Shown piece by piece: positions 1-7,913 of a stretch of 16,116 nt of DNA. The stretch is from contig JAEZYN010000027.1 in assembly GCA_023419095.1 (NCBI GenBank), forward strand, positions 1 through 16,116, written 5' to 3'. The number at the start of each line of letters is the position of its first letter. Positions within the stretch are counted from its first letter, which is position 1. The position numbers and the translations under genes were made by a program. The notes beneath the pieces are model-generated. The model worked only from the letters and a program-made list of their open reading frames with translations, did not search any database and was not told where the DNA came from. Source of the stretch: Bacteroidota bacterium. Lineage in GTDB: Bacteria; Bacteroidota; Bacteroidia; Flavobacteriales; Weeksellaceae.

Positions 1-525
1 CGGAATATTCTTTACAATGCTTTCGGGATGGATCTTCGCGCGGTAAAGAGACTCAATGCGAATGATGTTTCCCACGCCCGTGAACAAATCCTGCTCCATC
101 AATACATCGCCTATCATCTTGTCTGCGTATTTTTCCTGCACGGTAGACAGTACATATTCTCCGTCGAATTCGTCTTTCAGGATATCAGTCTTATAATTAA
201 AGTGATCCTGTGGCTTGCCCGGAATAATCTTGGCTTTAGAAATATAAAAATTGATTTCCGCTTCTTCAAACTGGAGGGCGAAACTGGCATTCACCTTCTT
301 TCGCTTGTTGATCAGCATACTGCCGAAGAGGCCCAAATGCACGGTCACAAAGAAATCTTTAAAAACAAAGATGAAATTCTTGCCGTACGCATCCACATCC
401 AGAAGTTTCACATCTTTGATCGGCGTCTTGTCCAAATCGCCATAGCCGGTGGCCTCTACCACGGTTTTTCCTTTGTAGCGCGTCAATTTATTCTTCAGAT
501 TGAGAATTGTAGGTCCTTCAGGCAT
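1..525 (-). CDS. Fpg/Nei-family DNA glycosylase, 3' end cut by window edge
   Basis: The first 175 residues of a formamidopyrimidine-DNA glycosylase / endonuclease VIII family protein, read leftwards off the edge. Seen: the N-terminus is M-P-E-G-P, so after Met removal Pro2 would be the Schiff-base nucleophile and Glu3 the catalytic acid, as in this family. Other family marks are YGKN (residues 47-50, with a Lys in the position of the beta-hairpin catalytic Lys), VHLGLFGSM (62-70) and GVGNIIRIESLYRAKIHPE (150-168), which matches the helix-two-turn-helix region. The family excises oxidised bases and nicks the backbone. The C-terminal zinc or zincless finger lies outside the window, so Fpg and Nei cannot be told apart. 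The start ATG lies one base after the stop of the catalase-like gene (TAACATG), which indicates translational coupling and a shared transcript. Confidence 0.88.
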   Translation of the reverse strand, partial: MPEGPTILNLKNKLTRYKGKTVVEATGYGDLDKTPIKDVKLLDVDAYGKNFIFVFKDFFVTVHLGLFGSMLINKRKKVNASFALQFEEAEINFYISKAKIIPGKPQDHFNYKTDILKDEFDGEYVLSTVQEKYADKMIGDVLMEQDLFTGVGNIIRIESLYRAKIHPESIVKNIP

Positions 526-526
526 G

Positions 527-1549
527 TTATTTTTTTTGATTTAATGTTTGGCGCGTTTTCACGGACATATCGTATATTTTGCGGCGGACCTGCTGCATCC
601 GTCCGACCGGTTGAAGTTCGGGAATATTTTCAAACGGATTGAACGAAATATTCTCGTAGTCTAAATTTTTGTACGCAGATAAATCTTGCTGTGAAAGGAT
701 AATCTTACCGACCGTAATGAATTCCGAATCTTTTTCGCGCCAGTTTTTCAGCAGGTTGTTGACGGGTGTTTTAGATCTATTCACCGCCAGTTGCACCTGA
801 AAATCGAGCGACAGTTCATTTTTCAAGAAGAAATCTTTTAGAAGCTCAGCCTGGTCCAGATCATTACCTTTTAGTACCGGAAGTGTAAAATTCGGTTTTA
901 AACGGATTTTCCCGACCCTTTCGCCAAAACGGAAACTCCCCACGGAATGGAAATCGTAAGTGGGCAGAAACTGTCTTTCAATATCGAAAAATTTAAGCAC
1001 ATTCCGCAAGATTCCCGGCAACTGAAAATCAAAGAAAAGACTTATGCCCGCCAGCAAAAGCGATGGAGCCTTGAGAGCCGCAAGAATATAATTTCGGCGC
1101 AGCGCGATAAAAAATCGGTTGGCCCGAATATGGATTTTAAGGAATTTGCTGACGGAATTAGTCACAAAAACCGGAAAATTCACCAGCGGAAATTTAGCGC
1201 TTTGCGGTTCTGTTTTATTAAAAATCTTCACCGAACAGCCATAAATCGGATACTCCCAGACTCCTTTGGTCACAAAAAAATTGGGATGCGAGTATCGTAG
1301 GATGACACCCAAATTTGCGCCGCCCAAAAGTTGGGCAATATCCACCGCTTCATTCTTTACCGGAATGAAATGTCCCCGAACAAATCCGAAAGATTTTGCG
1401 TGAGCGTTTCGCGTTGCATGCTTGGTTTTGTTGACTTTCGCCGAAACCTGCACGGCTTTTTCGATCAACGGCAAATCCTCAGCAAGGAGTTTTTCCTCTG
1501 CCTTGGTAAGGGCGTCCATCCCGGGCGAATAAGTCTGGAAGCGTTTCAT
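527..1549 (-). CDS. Catalase-like heme protein
   Basis: A 340-residue protein related to the catalase fold but shorter than true catalases (usually about 480 residues or more). Seen: NAHAKSFGFVRG (48-59) resembles the catalase strand carrying the distal His (here H50). LVNFPVFVTNS (122-132) resembles the segment with the distal Asn (N124). FRFGERVGKIRLKP (206-219) and SLDFQVQLAV (247-256) also match in order. Near the C-terminus FNPFENIPELQPVGRMQQVR is typical of catalase-family proteins of this size, and R322-x3-Y326 fits the RxxxY proximal heme-ligand pattern. The residue assignments come from memory of the family, not an alignment. Likely role is peroxide removal or another heme-dependent hydroperoxide reaction. 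No signal peptide is apparent, so probably cytoplasmic. It lies 45 bp after the heme oxygenase gene with no visible terminator between, and is coupled to the glycosylase gene. Confidence 0.8.
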   Translation of the reverse strand: MKRFQTYSPGMDALTKAEEKLLAEDLPLIEKAVQVSAKVNKTKHATRNAHAKSFGFVRGHFIPVKNEAVDIAQLLGGANLGVILRYSHPNFFVTKGVWEYPIYGCSVKIFNKTEPQSAKFPLVNFPVFVTNSVSKFLKIHIRANRFFIALRRNYILAALKAPSLLLAGISLFFDFQLPGILRNVLKFFDIERQFLPTYDFHSVGSFRFGERVGKIRLKPNFTLPVLKGNDLDQAELLKDFFLKNELSLDFQVQLAVNRSKTPVNNLLKNWREKDSEFITVGKIILSQQDLSAYKNLDYENISFNPFENIPELQPVGRMQQVRRKIYDMSVKTRQTLNQKK

Positions 1550-1594
1550 AAGCGTTTTGCTTTAAAGCCATCAAAAATGAAACCACGAAACTGA

Positions 1595-2149
1595 TCAATC
1601 GGGCAAATTCAGCAGGAGACGGTAGGCATTTTCAGCACCTTTCAGGCAGTCTTCTTCATCCGCAGGATTTATTTCGCGGTCTAAAACTTCCTTAAAAGTC
1701 TTCCAGTACGAGCCGGTGTGCGGACCGTAGCAACGGAAGTAGTGAAACGGCGCATCTTTAAACTCATTAAGTTTCGAAAGTTGTTTGGCAATCATATTTC
1801 CGCCTAATGTGGAACCTTCCATTACATAGAAAATTCCCCATGCTTCCGCCACACTGTCTACGGAACTTAAAACTTGTACTTTTGGCAAGTTAGCGCCTAA
1901 CGCCAGCATATCTGCTTCTGCCAGTTTGATTTTACGTCGCTTTTCTAAGTGTAAATCGGCCGCAGCTTCATAAGGAATCAGGCTGAATACATCTTTTTCG
2001 AACGCACACAGCATCTCATAATTGTATAGAAGCAGTTTTCGGTAATCTTCGATGTCAAATCCGCCTTCAAATATTTTTGATGAATTGAATTTCTCTTCGG
2101 TAAGATCGTGCAGATGCCGTGTGCCGGACTTTAGTTTTTCGGAAATCAT
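1595..2149 (-). CDS. bphO: Biliverdin-producing heme oxygenase (BphO type)
   Basis: A 184-residue heme oxygenase, which cleaves heme to biliverdin, iron and CO; biliverdin is the chromophore of bacteriophytochromes. Seen: LKSGTRHLHDLTEEKF at the N-terminus places the likely proximal heme ligand at H14, and GIFYVMEGSTLGGNMI (105-120) is the distal-helix glycine motif of the family. Length is normal. I chose ATG at 2149, whose A is the last base of the phytochrome stop (TGATG); an in-frame TTG one codon upstream is possible but less likely. The one-base overlap with the phytochrome gene is strong evidence of an operon and of a sensor-chromophore pairing. No Shine-Dalgarno sequence is evident, as is common in Bacteroidota. 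Confidence 0.93.
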   Translation of the reverse strand: MISEKLKSGTRHLHDLTEEKFNSSKIFEGGFDIEDYRKLLLYNYEMLCAFEKDVFSLIPYEAAADLHLEKRRKIKLAEADMLALGANLPKVQVLSSVDSVAEAWGIFYVMEGSTLGGNMIAKQLSKLNEFKDAPFHYFRCYGPHTGSYWKTFKEVLDREINPADEEDCLKGAENAYRLLLNLPD

Positions 2150-4347
2150 CAAACCGTTCTTGGATTTTGGAAAGTAATTTTGAAGACGGTTTCTTTCTCA
2201 GCAGTACTTTCATATGAAATATCGCCGCCAAGACGCTTCATAATGCGGAAAACAATAGAAAGGCCGACGCCGTTGCCCTGGAAGCCCTTGGCATTTTCCA
2301 TACGGCTGAAAATCTTGAACATTTTTGCCTGTTCTTTCGCCGGAATACCGATCCCGTTGTCCTTCACGCTGTATATCACTTTATCACCTTCTTCACGACC
2401 GTGAATCTCAATCTTTGGATTCGCACTTTTGCTTGAGTATTTCACCGCGTTACCGATAATATTAAGGAAGACCTGTCTCATCATCGTTTCGTCCGCAAGA
2501 ACATTTGGTGTTTTACCGATGACTACTTCGGTAGTTTCACTGATGGTAAGCTGTGCATCAAGGCAAATTTTTCTTATTGTAGATGCAGTTTCGAGTTCTT
2601 TGAGCTCTATTTCGGTAGATTTAGCTTTGCTGAGTTCCAACACGCCGCGCATCATGCTTTCCATTCCTACAATTTCGGCTAGAATACTGCCCACTCTTTT
2701 TCGGACTTCCGGATTGTCGTGATGAGCACGTTCCAGGAGTTGCGCATTAAGTTTCATCACCGTAAGCGGAGTACCCAGATCATGAGAGATGGTGTAGGAA
2801 AAACTATCGAGTTCTTCGTTGAGATTTCTCAGTTCATCATTCAGTTCCTGTACTTTGCGGAACTGGCTGTAGGTGGTTTCCAGAATGGCGGCTACCACTC
2901 TCTTTGCTGCTATGACATCCCGGTTTTTCCACGGCGTAGCCTTTCCTTTTATGTTTTCAATATAGGTAGCAAAAGATTTCCTCGGCGAGATCACATATTG
3001 CTGGTCGCCGTTCAGCACAGTCTCCGTAGTATCTTTTGATGGATTTCCGGCCCAAAGAAGCTGGGTATCAATTTCCCGGCGGAACCAAATCATCAGTTCG
3101 TTACGCTCATCATCGGTAAAGCCAAACATCACGCCGGCCGCGTTCACCATCTGACCCATATTGCCTTCCAGCGCGTTACTGAAGTCATTGGTAGAATAAA
3201 AATTCTTCAATGGATTTTCACGGGCATACTGCACGATCTGAAGGATATCCTCATCCGAGGGCACAAAGCCGGAGGTGCGAATATTTTGACCTACCACAAC
3301 GGCCAAACCGTCAGCAGCGGGATAATCGCGCATGCTTTCTATATTCGCAAAAAGCGAAGATTCCACCGTATTGTGCTGCAGCAGTGCGGTTTTTAATTTT
3401 TTAATATGGCTTTCAAGTTCGATACTGTCATTCAATATCTGGCGCGTCTTGTATGATGCATAAGCGTTAGCGGCAATCACGGTGAAGACTTCTGAGCGGA
3501 TCCGGTTGACCAGATCAATATGTTTGGCTTCGGCGTTCTGGCAGGTCACCATTCCCCAAAGTTTGTTATCAATCACGATGGATGTACTGAAACTGGACTC
3601 AGCACCCGCATTTTTCAGATACTGACCATGCACCGGTGACATCGCACGAAGTGTGGAGTAGGTCAGGTCAACAGGCGTTTCAAGATTAGAAATAATCGGT
3701 ACCGGTGCCGAGTTCACGTTGCTGAAAATCCTTTTGCGTTTTTTGAGATACAGGTCACGTGCCTGACGAGGAATATCACTTTCAGGATAATGGAGATTCA
3801 GATAGCTCTCAACTTCATTTTTCAGTTTCTCTGCGATTACTTTACCGCTGCCGTCCTCCAGAAAACGGTACACCATCACGCGGTCATAATCGATCGCTTC
3901 AGCTACGGAAACCAGCAGTTGCTGCCAAATTTCGGCAGAGGTAGTCGCATTGCTGATGCTTTCATACTTTTTGCTGACGAAGGTTCGCGTATGGAAATGT
4001 TCAATTACTTTCTCAATTTCAAGAAAGATGAGACCGCTGTATCTATAAATGGTAAGGTGAAAAATTGCCTCACCAATGAAAATCTTGTCAAGAAAAACAT
4101 CTACGTCCTTCAGCGTTTCAAAGTCCAGATTGCGTAGCACCACGGAATCGAGCAAGGGACCGAATCCGTCCGGATTCTGCTCTAAGGTCTGGCCTAATAC
4201 ATTTTCATTTACATTAAAAAGTTCGGAAATATTCTGGCTCAAAAAAGTGATGGTCTTCGCTAACGGATCTAAACCGATGATGTAGCCGAAATCCTGTATA
4301 TGACCGGAAATATGGATTTTCTCCTCGTGGCAATCGACTAAATTCAT
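2149..4347 (-). CDS. bphP: Bacteriophytochrome sensor histidine kinase
   Basis: A 732-residue PAS-GAF-PHY photoreceptor joined to a histidine kinase. Seen: Cys6 just before EKIHISGHIQ is the expected biliverdin-binding Cys. The GAF domain has DRVMVYRF (155-162), PESDIP (188-193, D191 being the conserved Asp) and SPVHGQY (237-243, H240 and Y243). The PHY tongue has WAG (432-434, usually WGG) and PRKSF (455-459). The kinase has SHDLGTP (H522 as phosphoacceptor), N-box FLNIIGNAVKYSS, DNGIGIP (663-669) and GNGVGLS (691-697). Oddity: the usual C-H-H after LWG reads C-Q-N (269-271). The ATG at 4347 is preferred; an upstream TTG would add three residues. Promoter candidate at 4379-4386. There is no receiver domain and no neighbouring response regulator, so the phosphotransfer partner is unknown. 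Confidence 0.95.
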   Translation of the reverse strand: MNLVDCHEEKIHISGHIQDFGYIIGLDPLAKTITFLSQNISELFNVNENVLGQTLEQNPDGFGPLLDSVVLRNLDFETLKDVDVFLDKIFIGEAIFHLTIYRYSGLIFLEIEKVIEHFHTRTFVSKKYESISNATTSAEIWQQLLVSVAEAIDYDRVMVYRFLEDGSGKVIAEKLKNEVESYLNLHYPESDIPRQARDLYLKKRKRIFSNVNSAPVPIISNLETPVDLTYSTLRAMSPVHGQYLKNAGAESSFSTSIVIDNKLWGMVTCQNAEAKHIDLVNRIRSEVFTVIAANAYASYKTRQILNDSIELESHIKKLKTALLQHNTVESSLFANIESMRDYPAADGLAVVVGQNIRTSGFVPSDEDILQIVQYARENPLKNFYSTNDFSNALEGNMGQMVNAAGVMFGFTDDERNELMIWFRREIDTQLLWAGNPSKDTTETVLNGDQQYVISPRKSFATYIENIKGKATPWKNRDVIAAKRVVAAILETTYSQFRKVQELNDELRNLNEELDSFSYTISHDLGTPLTVMKLNAQLLERAHHDNPEVRKRVGSILAEIVGMESMMRGVLELSKAKSTEIELKELETASTIRKICLDAQLTISETTEVVIGKTPNVLADETMMRQVFLNIIGNAVKYSSKSANPKIEIHGREEGDKVIYSVKDNGIGIPAKEQAKMFKIFSRMENAKGFQGNGVGLSIVFRIMKRLGGDISYESTAEKETVFKITFQNPRTV

Positions 4348-4378
4348 AAAAAACAAGATAATAAAAATGCGGTAAGAA

Positions 4379-4386
4379 CAAATTTA
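4379..4386 (-). promoter_or_regulatory. Candidate promoter -7 element for the phytochrome operon
   Basis: On the minus strand this reads TAAATTTG, an exact match to the Bacteroidota element TAnnTTTG, 32 bp ahead of the phytochrome ATG and inside the 49-bp gap after the nucleoid-protein gene. The nearest upstream TTG is about 24 bp away, further than the usual roughly 20, so the -33 element is weak. AT-rich sequence makes chance matches possible. Confidence 0.5.
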
Positions 4387-4396
4387 AGAATTTTTT

Positions 4397-5413
4397 TTAC
4401 TTTTCTTCCTCAAAATAAAGCCGGTAGTATTTTCCTTTTTCATCACGGCCGGTCTCAATCATCTTGCGGTCGCCATGCACGTAAATGTGAAAGTTCTTGT
4501 CCAGTTTGATGACACTTTTGAAATGACGTCCCTGTTTCTTCACAGCCGCTTCGTTTATGGCAAAATCTTCAGAGATCGAAACCTGCATTTCCTGCTCGTA
4601 ATCTGATTTATAATTGCTGAAACTTTCGATGACATTTTCATCTTCCAATACTTCTTTCGTAAACTCTTCATAATCGAAAGTCTCTTTTTCCTTGAAAAAA
4701 TTGATTGATTTATTCAGGAAATCGGCCTGATCGGCTTTTGAAACCTCGAATTCCTGCGGCAACTGTTGCGTGATAAAATTTTTGTAAACCGACAGCGTTT
4801 CCTGCGTGTGAAAATACTCGTCGTCGCGCTGCTTTACTTTAAGGAAATTATCGAACCAATAATCGGCGTCGCCATTTTTATTGTTATCCACAACCGATAC
4901 GGCAAACCCGCTTTCTTTGCTGCTGTTGTAGATCAGTGCGCCCTTATCGAGTTTTGAAAGACCGATACCGTAATCTTTTTCAATTTCGAAAGTTTCGTTT
5001 TGCGGGAATATTTTAAGGAAAGGATTTTTGCTTTCGGTTTTAAAAATCCCGATGGAATCGATCTTATTTCCGTCCACATTTTCTTCGCCTTCAAAATAAA
5101 CGATAAAAACTTCACCGCTTTGCACACGCGGATTTTCCGCGGCGTCATAAAGATGCTCCGCAATATTCTGTGATTCCTGGATAAAATTTGTGGCGTCGCC
5201 AAATATCTCCGAAACCGCGCCGTACACCGGATTATTTACCAGATATGTTTCGCTGTAAAAGCGGTACTGTTCTTCGGACTTGAAAGCTTTAAGGAAAAAA
5301 TCTTCCAGAATTTCAATCATTTCTTCGTCCAATTGTAAAACGTCCTGCGAAAGGATTAGGGATTCCTGATTGATTCTGTTTCCGACTTTATGAACGATTA
5401 TTTTTGAGATCAT
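4397..5413 (-). CDS. NdpA/YejK-family nucleoid-associated protein
   Basis: A 338-residue protein of the 37-kDa nucleoid-associated family (Escherichia coli YejK/NdpA), proteins that bind DNA non-specifically and copurify with the nucleoid. Seen: the N-terminal IIVHKVGN start, the acidic central part with KLDKGALIY (155-163), and the C-terminal HIYVHGDRKMIETGRDEKG stretch followed by YYRLYFEE, which corresponds to the conserved end of the family. Length is close to the family norm. No signal peptide or membrane segment, so cytoplasmic. Own promoter candidate at 5436-5443, and a hairpin terminator lies upstream of that, so it is probably transcribed independently of dnaK. No terminator is visible in the 49 bp after it, so some read-through into the phytochrome operon is possible. 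Cellular role in flavobacteria is unknown to me. Confidence 0.85.
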   Translation of the reverse strand: MISKIIVHKVGNRINQESLILSQDVLQLDEEMIEILEDFFLKAFKSEEQYRFYSETYLVNNPVYGAVSEIFGDATNFIQESQNIAEHLYDAAENPRVQSGEVFIVYFEGEENVDGNKIDSIGIFKTESKNPFLKIFPQNETFEIEKDYGIGLSKLDKGALIYNSSKESGFAVSVVDNNKNGDADYWFDNFLKVKQRDDEYFHTQETLSVYKNFITQQLPQEFEVSKADQADFLNKSINFFKEKETFDYEEFTKEVLEDENVIESFSNYKSDYEQEMQVSISEDFAINEAAVKKQGRHFKSVIKLDKNFHIYVHGDRKMIETGRDEKGKYYRLYFEEEK

Positions 5414-5435
5414 TGTTGAATATTAATAAAGGCTG

Positions 5436-5443
5436 CAAAGGTA
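5436..5443 (-). promoter_or_regulatory. Candidate promoter -7 element for the NdpA-like gene
   Basis: On the minus strand this reads TACCTTTG, an exact TAnnTTTG match, 22 bp before the ATG at 5413. This predicts a short leader of roughly 15-20 nt. No TTG lies at the expected -33 distance. Confidence 0.55.
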
Positions 5444-5480
5444 TTTTTTAAATGACGGATAATGAAATTATCGGCACAAT

Positions 5481-5508
5481 AAAAAATTCCCCGGGCTTTC
5501 ATCCGGGG
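5481..5508 (-). terminator. Second (orphan) rho-independent terminator-like hairpin
   Basis: On the minus strand CCCCGG and CCGGGG form a six-pair GC stem around an 8-nt loop, followed directly by AATTTTTT. It lies about 200 bp past the dnaK terminator and just ahead of the promoter of the NdpA-like gene. No gene lies between the two terminators, so it is either a backup terminator or the end of an unannotated small transcript. Confidence 0.7.
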
Positions 5509-5708
5509 TTGTTGGATGTGTTTCTGAAAATTGTGTCGAGCCATTTTTAGCTTAACATTTCGATGTCATTCTTAATTTCCTTGATGATTCACATTTCGGA
5601 AAATTAGCTGTTTAAAAATAAATAAAACCGCTCATTTCACATTTTTGCCTGGTCTGAAAATATGCACATATCATTTTTCTATAAAAGATCTTGCAGCAAT
5701 TTATATTT
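5509..5708. other. Gene-free spacer between two minus-strand terminators
   Basis: About 200 AT-rich bases with no convincing open reading frame on either strand and no exact TAnnTTTG element that I could find. On the minus strand the longest ATG-started frames are about 20 codons (inside the spacer) and about 44 codons (running through the orphan hairpin), and neither looks like a gene. Together with the flanking terminators it accounts for the 355-bp gap between the NdpA-like gene and dnaK. Confidence 0.6.
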
Positions 5709-5744
5709 AAAAAAAAATCGCCGCAAACAATTGTCTGCGGCGAT
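5709..5744 (-). terminator. Rho-independent terminator of dnaK
   Basis: On the minus strand ATCGCCGCA pairs perfectly with TGCGGCGAT (9 pairs, extendable through a G-U pair and ACA/TGT) and is followed by a run of T. It begins 25 bp after the dnaK stop. Confidence 0.93.
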
Positions 5745-5768
5745 GTGTTATAGTAAAGAAAGTTTAAT

Positions 5769-7670
5769 TTACTTCACCTCCTCGAAATCAGCATCCTGAA
5801 CATCGTCAGCACCGGCATTGTTGCCCGCGTTAGGGTTTCCACCCATATCCGGACCTGCCTGGCCTTGCTGTCCTGCAGCGTACATCTCTTCAGAAGCGGC
5901 CATCCATGCTGCATCTAACGCTTCAGTTTTGGTTTTGGTAGCTTCCAGATCCTTGGCATCGAATGCAGTTTTCAGTTCAGCAGCAGCAGATTCTACGGCA
6001 GCTTTTTTGTCAGCTGAAAGCTTGTCACCGAATTCCTTAAGCTGCTTCTCTGTCTGGAAGATCAAACCGTCAGCTTTGTTGAATACCTCAACTTCTTCTT
6101 TTTTCTTCGCGTCAGCTGCAGAATTTTCCTCAGCTTCACGCTTCATTCTTTCAATTTCCTCTTCTGAAAGTCCGGAGCTTGCCTGAATCTTGATCGACTG
6201 CTCTTTTCCGGTGCCTTTATCTTTGGCAGATACGTGAAGGATACCGTTCGCGTCAATATCAAAAGTTACCTCGATTTGCGGAACACCTCTTGGCGCCGGC
6301 GGAATGTCGGTAAGATCAAAACGTCCGATCTCTTTGTTATCATTGAACATTGGTCTTTCACCCTGTCCTACTCTGATTGATACTGCAGGTTGGTTGTCGC
6401 TCGCAGTAGAGAAAGTTTCAGATTTTTTAGTTGGAATAGTTGTGTTCGCCTCGATAAGTTTAGTGAATACAGAACCCATGGTCTCGATACCCAATGAAAG
6501 CGGAGTAACATCAAGAAGAAGTACATCTTTCACATCACCTGTCAATACACCACCCTGGATAGCAGCACCAATAGCCACCACTTCATCCGGGTTCACACCT
6601 TTCGAAGGCTTTTTACCGAAGAATTTCTCTACTTCTTCCTGAATAATCGGGATTCTTGTAGAACCACCTACCAAAATTACCTCATCGATATCGGAGATTG
6701 AAAGTCCGGCATCAGAAAGTGCTTTTTTACAAGGCTCCATTGATCTTCTCACCAAATCGGCAGAAAGCTGCTCGAATTTAGCTTTAGTCAACGTTTTCAC
6801 AAGGTGCTTCGGACCTGTTGCCGTAGCGGTAATATAGGGAAGGTTGATTTCCGTTTGAGTTGAAGACGAAAGCTCGATCTTCGCTTTTTCAGCTGCTTCT
6901 TTCAAACGCTGAAGCGCGATTGCGTCGGCTTTAAGGTCTACTCCTTCATCATTTTTGAACTCGTCTGCCATCCAGTTGATGATCACATCATCAAAGTCAT
7001 CACCACCAAGGTGCGTATCACCGTTTGTAGAGAGTACTTCGAAAACGCCGTCACCCAGATCAAGGATCGAAACGTCAAATGTACCACCACCTAAATCGTA
7101 AACTGCAATTTTCTGGTCTTTGTGCGCTTTGTCCATTCCGTACGCCAAAGCAGCTGCTGTAGGCTCGTTGATAATTCTTTCTACGGTAAGTCCGGCAATT
7201 TCTCCGGCTTCTTTGGTAGCCTGTCTCTGCGCATCGTTAAAGTACGCAGGAACGGTAATTACCGCTCTCGTCACTTCCTGGCCTAGATAATCTTCCGCCG
7301 TTTTCTTCATTTTCTGAAGTATCATGGCCGAAATTTCCTGTGGCGTATATTCTCTGTCGTCTATCTTTACTTTCACCGTATCGTTCGGTCCGCTCACCAC
7401 TTTGTAAGGGACTCTGCTGATCTCGCTGGCATCATCTTTAAAGTGCGTACCGATAAATCTCTTGATCGAGTAAACTGTTTTCTCCGGGTTGGTAACCGCC
7501 TGTCTTTTTGCAGGGTCACCTACTTTTCTTTCACCGTCTTCGGTGAAGGCTACGATGGAAGGTGTAGTTCTTTTACCTTCCGCATTTGGGATTACAACGG
7601 CATCCTTACCTTCCATCACGGCAACGCAGGAGTTGGTTGTTCCTAAGTCAATTCCAATTATTTTGCTCAT
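5769..7670 (-). CDS. dnaK: Molecular chaperone DnaK (Hsp70)
   Basis: A 633-residue, full-length Hsp70 chaperone that binds exposed hydrophobic segments of client proteins in an ATP-driven cycle with DnaJ and GrpE in the cytoplasm. Seen: the three actin-fold signatures IGIDLGTTNSC near the N-terminus, VYDLGGGTFDVSIL in the middle of the nucleotide-binding domain and VILVGGSTRIP near its end. The linker DVLLLDVTPLSLGIE is intact, the substrate-binding domain has the usual NTTIPTKKSETFSTA, and the Gly/Asn/Gln-rich tail ends DADFEEVK. Neither dnaJ nor grpE is adjacent, so it appears monocistronic, framed by its own promoter and a strong terminator. I saw no CIRCE element. Confidence 0.99.
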   Translation of the reverse strand: MSKIIGIDLGTTNSCVAVMEGKDAVVIPNAEGKRTTPSIVAFTEDGERKVGDPAKRQAVTNPEKTVYSIKRFIGTHFKDDASEISRVPYKVVSGPNDTVKVKIDDREYTPQEISAMILQKMKKTAEDYLGQEVTRAVITVPAYFNDAQRQATKEAGEIAGLTVERIINEPTAAALAYGMDKAHKDQKIAVYDLGGGTFDVSILDLGDGVFEVLSTNGDTHLGGDDFDDVIINWMADEFKNDEGVDLKADAIALQRLKEAAEKAKIELSSSTQTEINLPYITATATGPKHLVKTLTKAKFEQLSADLVRRSMEPCKKALSDAGLSISDIDEVILVGGSTRIPIIQEEVEKFFGKKPSKGVNPDEVVAIGAAIQGGVLTGDVKDVLLLDVTPLSLGIETMGSVFTKLIEANTTIPTKKSETFSTASDNQPAVSIRVGQGERPMFNDNKEIGRFDLTDIPPAPRGVPQIEVTFDIDANGILHVSAKDKGTGKEQSIKIQASSGLSEEEIERMKREAEENSAADAKKKEEVEVFNKADGLIFQTEKQLKEFGDKLSADKKAAVESAAAELKTAFDAKDLEATKTKTEALDAAWMAASEEMYAAGQQGQAGPDMGGNPNAGNNAGADDVQDADFEEVK

Positions 7671-7716
7671 AGTATGTATTTTTTGCTTTAAAATTTTTAT
7701 TCAAACTGCTTTTCTC

Positions 7717-7747
7717 CAATTTTATACCAAGCAAGAAAGTGTGACAA
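7717..7747 (-). promoter_or_regulatory. Candidate dnaK promoter
   Basis: On the minus strand there is TTG, a 20-bp spacer, then TAAAATTG, one mismatch from TAnnTTTG. The same TTG-N20 geometry occurs at the cytochrome promoter at 11153-11183. It lies about 47 bp before the dnaK ATG. Confidence 0.5.
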
Positions 7748-7913
7748 ATTGACCTTTTTTTAATTTACATATTTTCAGGTTTTAATAAATTCATAACATT
7801 CACCATTGCTGAAAATTTTATATTATTAATAATTTTAGTTATTGTTTTTTACATTAAATAAGCAAATCATAAAAATTAAGTAAAAAGTCAATGCAGGAAA
7901 TGGACCCGCATTG
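7748..7913. other. AT-rich gene-free spacer upstream of dnaK
   Basis: Very AT-rich sequence between the dnaK promoter and the 21-bp repeat array. I see no credible reading frame, hairpin terminator or exact promoter element in it. It is part of the 490-bp gap between dnaK and the copper receptor gene. Confidence 0.6.

Noticed and set aside
28..642. Plus-strand open frame of 204 codons
   Set aside because: It runs antisense across the Fpg/Nei glycosylase and the end of the catalase-like gene, both of which show clear family motifs on the minus strand; its translation shows none.
2150..2152. TTG as start of the heme oxygenase
   Set aside because: The ATG immediately following overlaps the phytochrome stop in a TGATG arrangement and is the more usual start.
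4354..4356. TTG as start of the phytochrome
   Set aside because: An ATG three codons further on gives a normal N-terminus with the chromophore Cys at residue 6; the TTG adds only L/M-F-F.
5376..5548. Minus-strand frame of about 44 codons running through the orphan hairpin
   Set aside because: It overlaps a terminator-like hairpin, the promoter of the NdpA-like gene and the start of that gene, and has no recognisable features.
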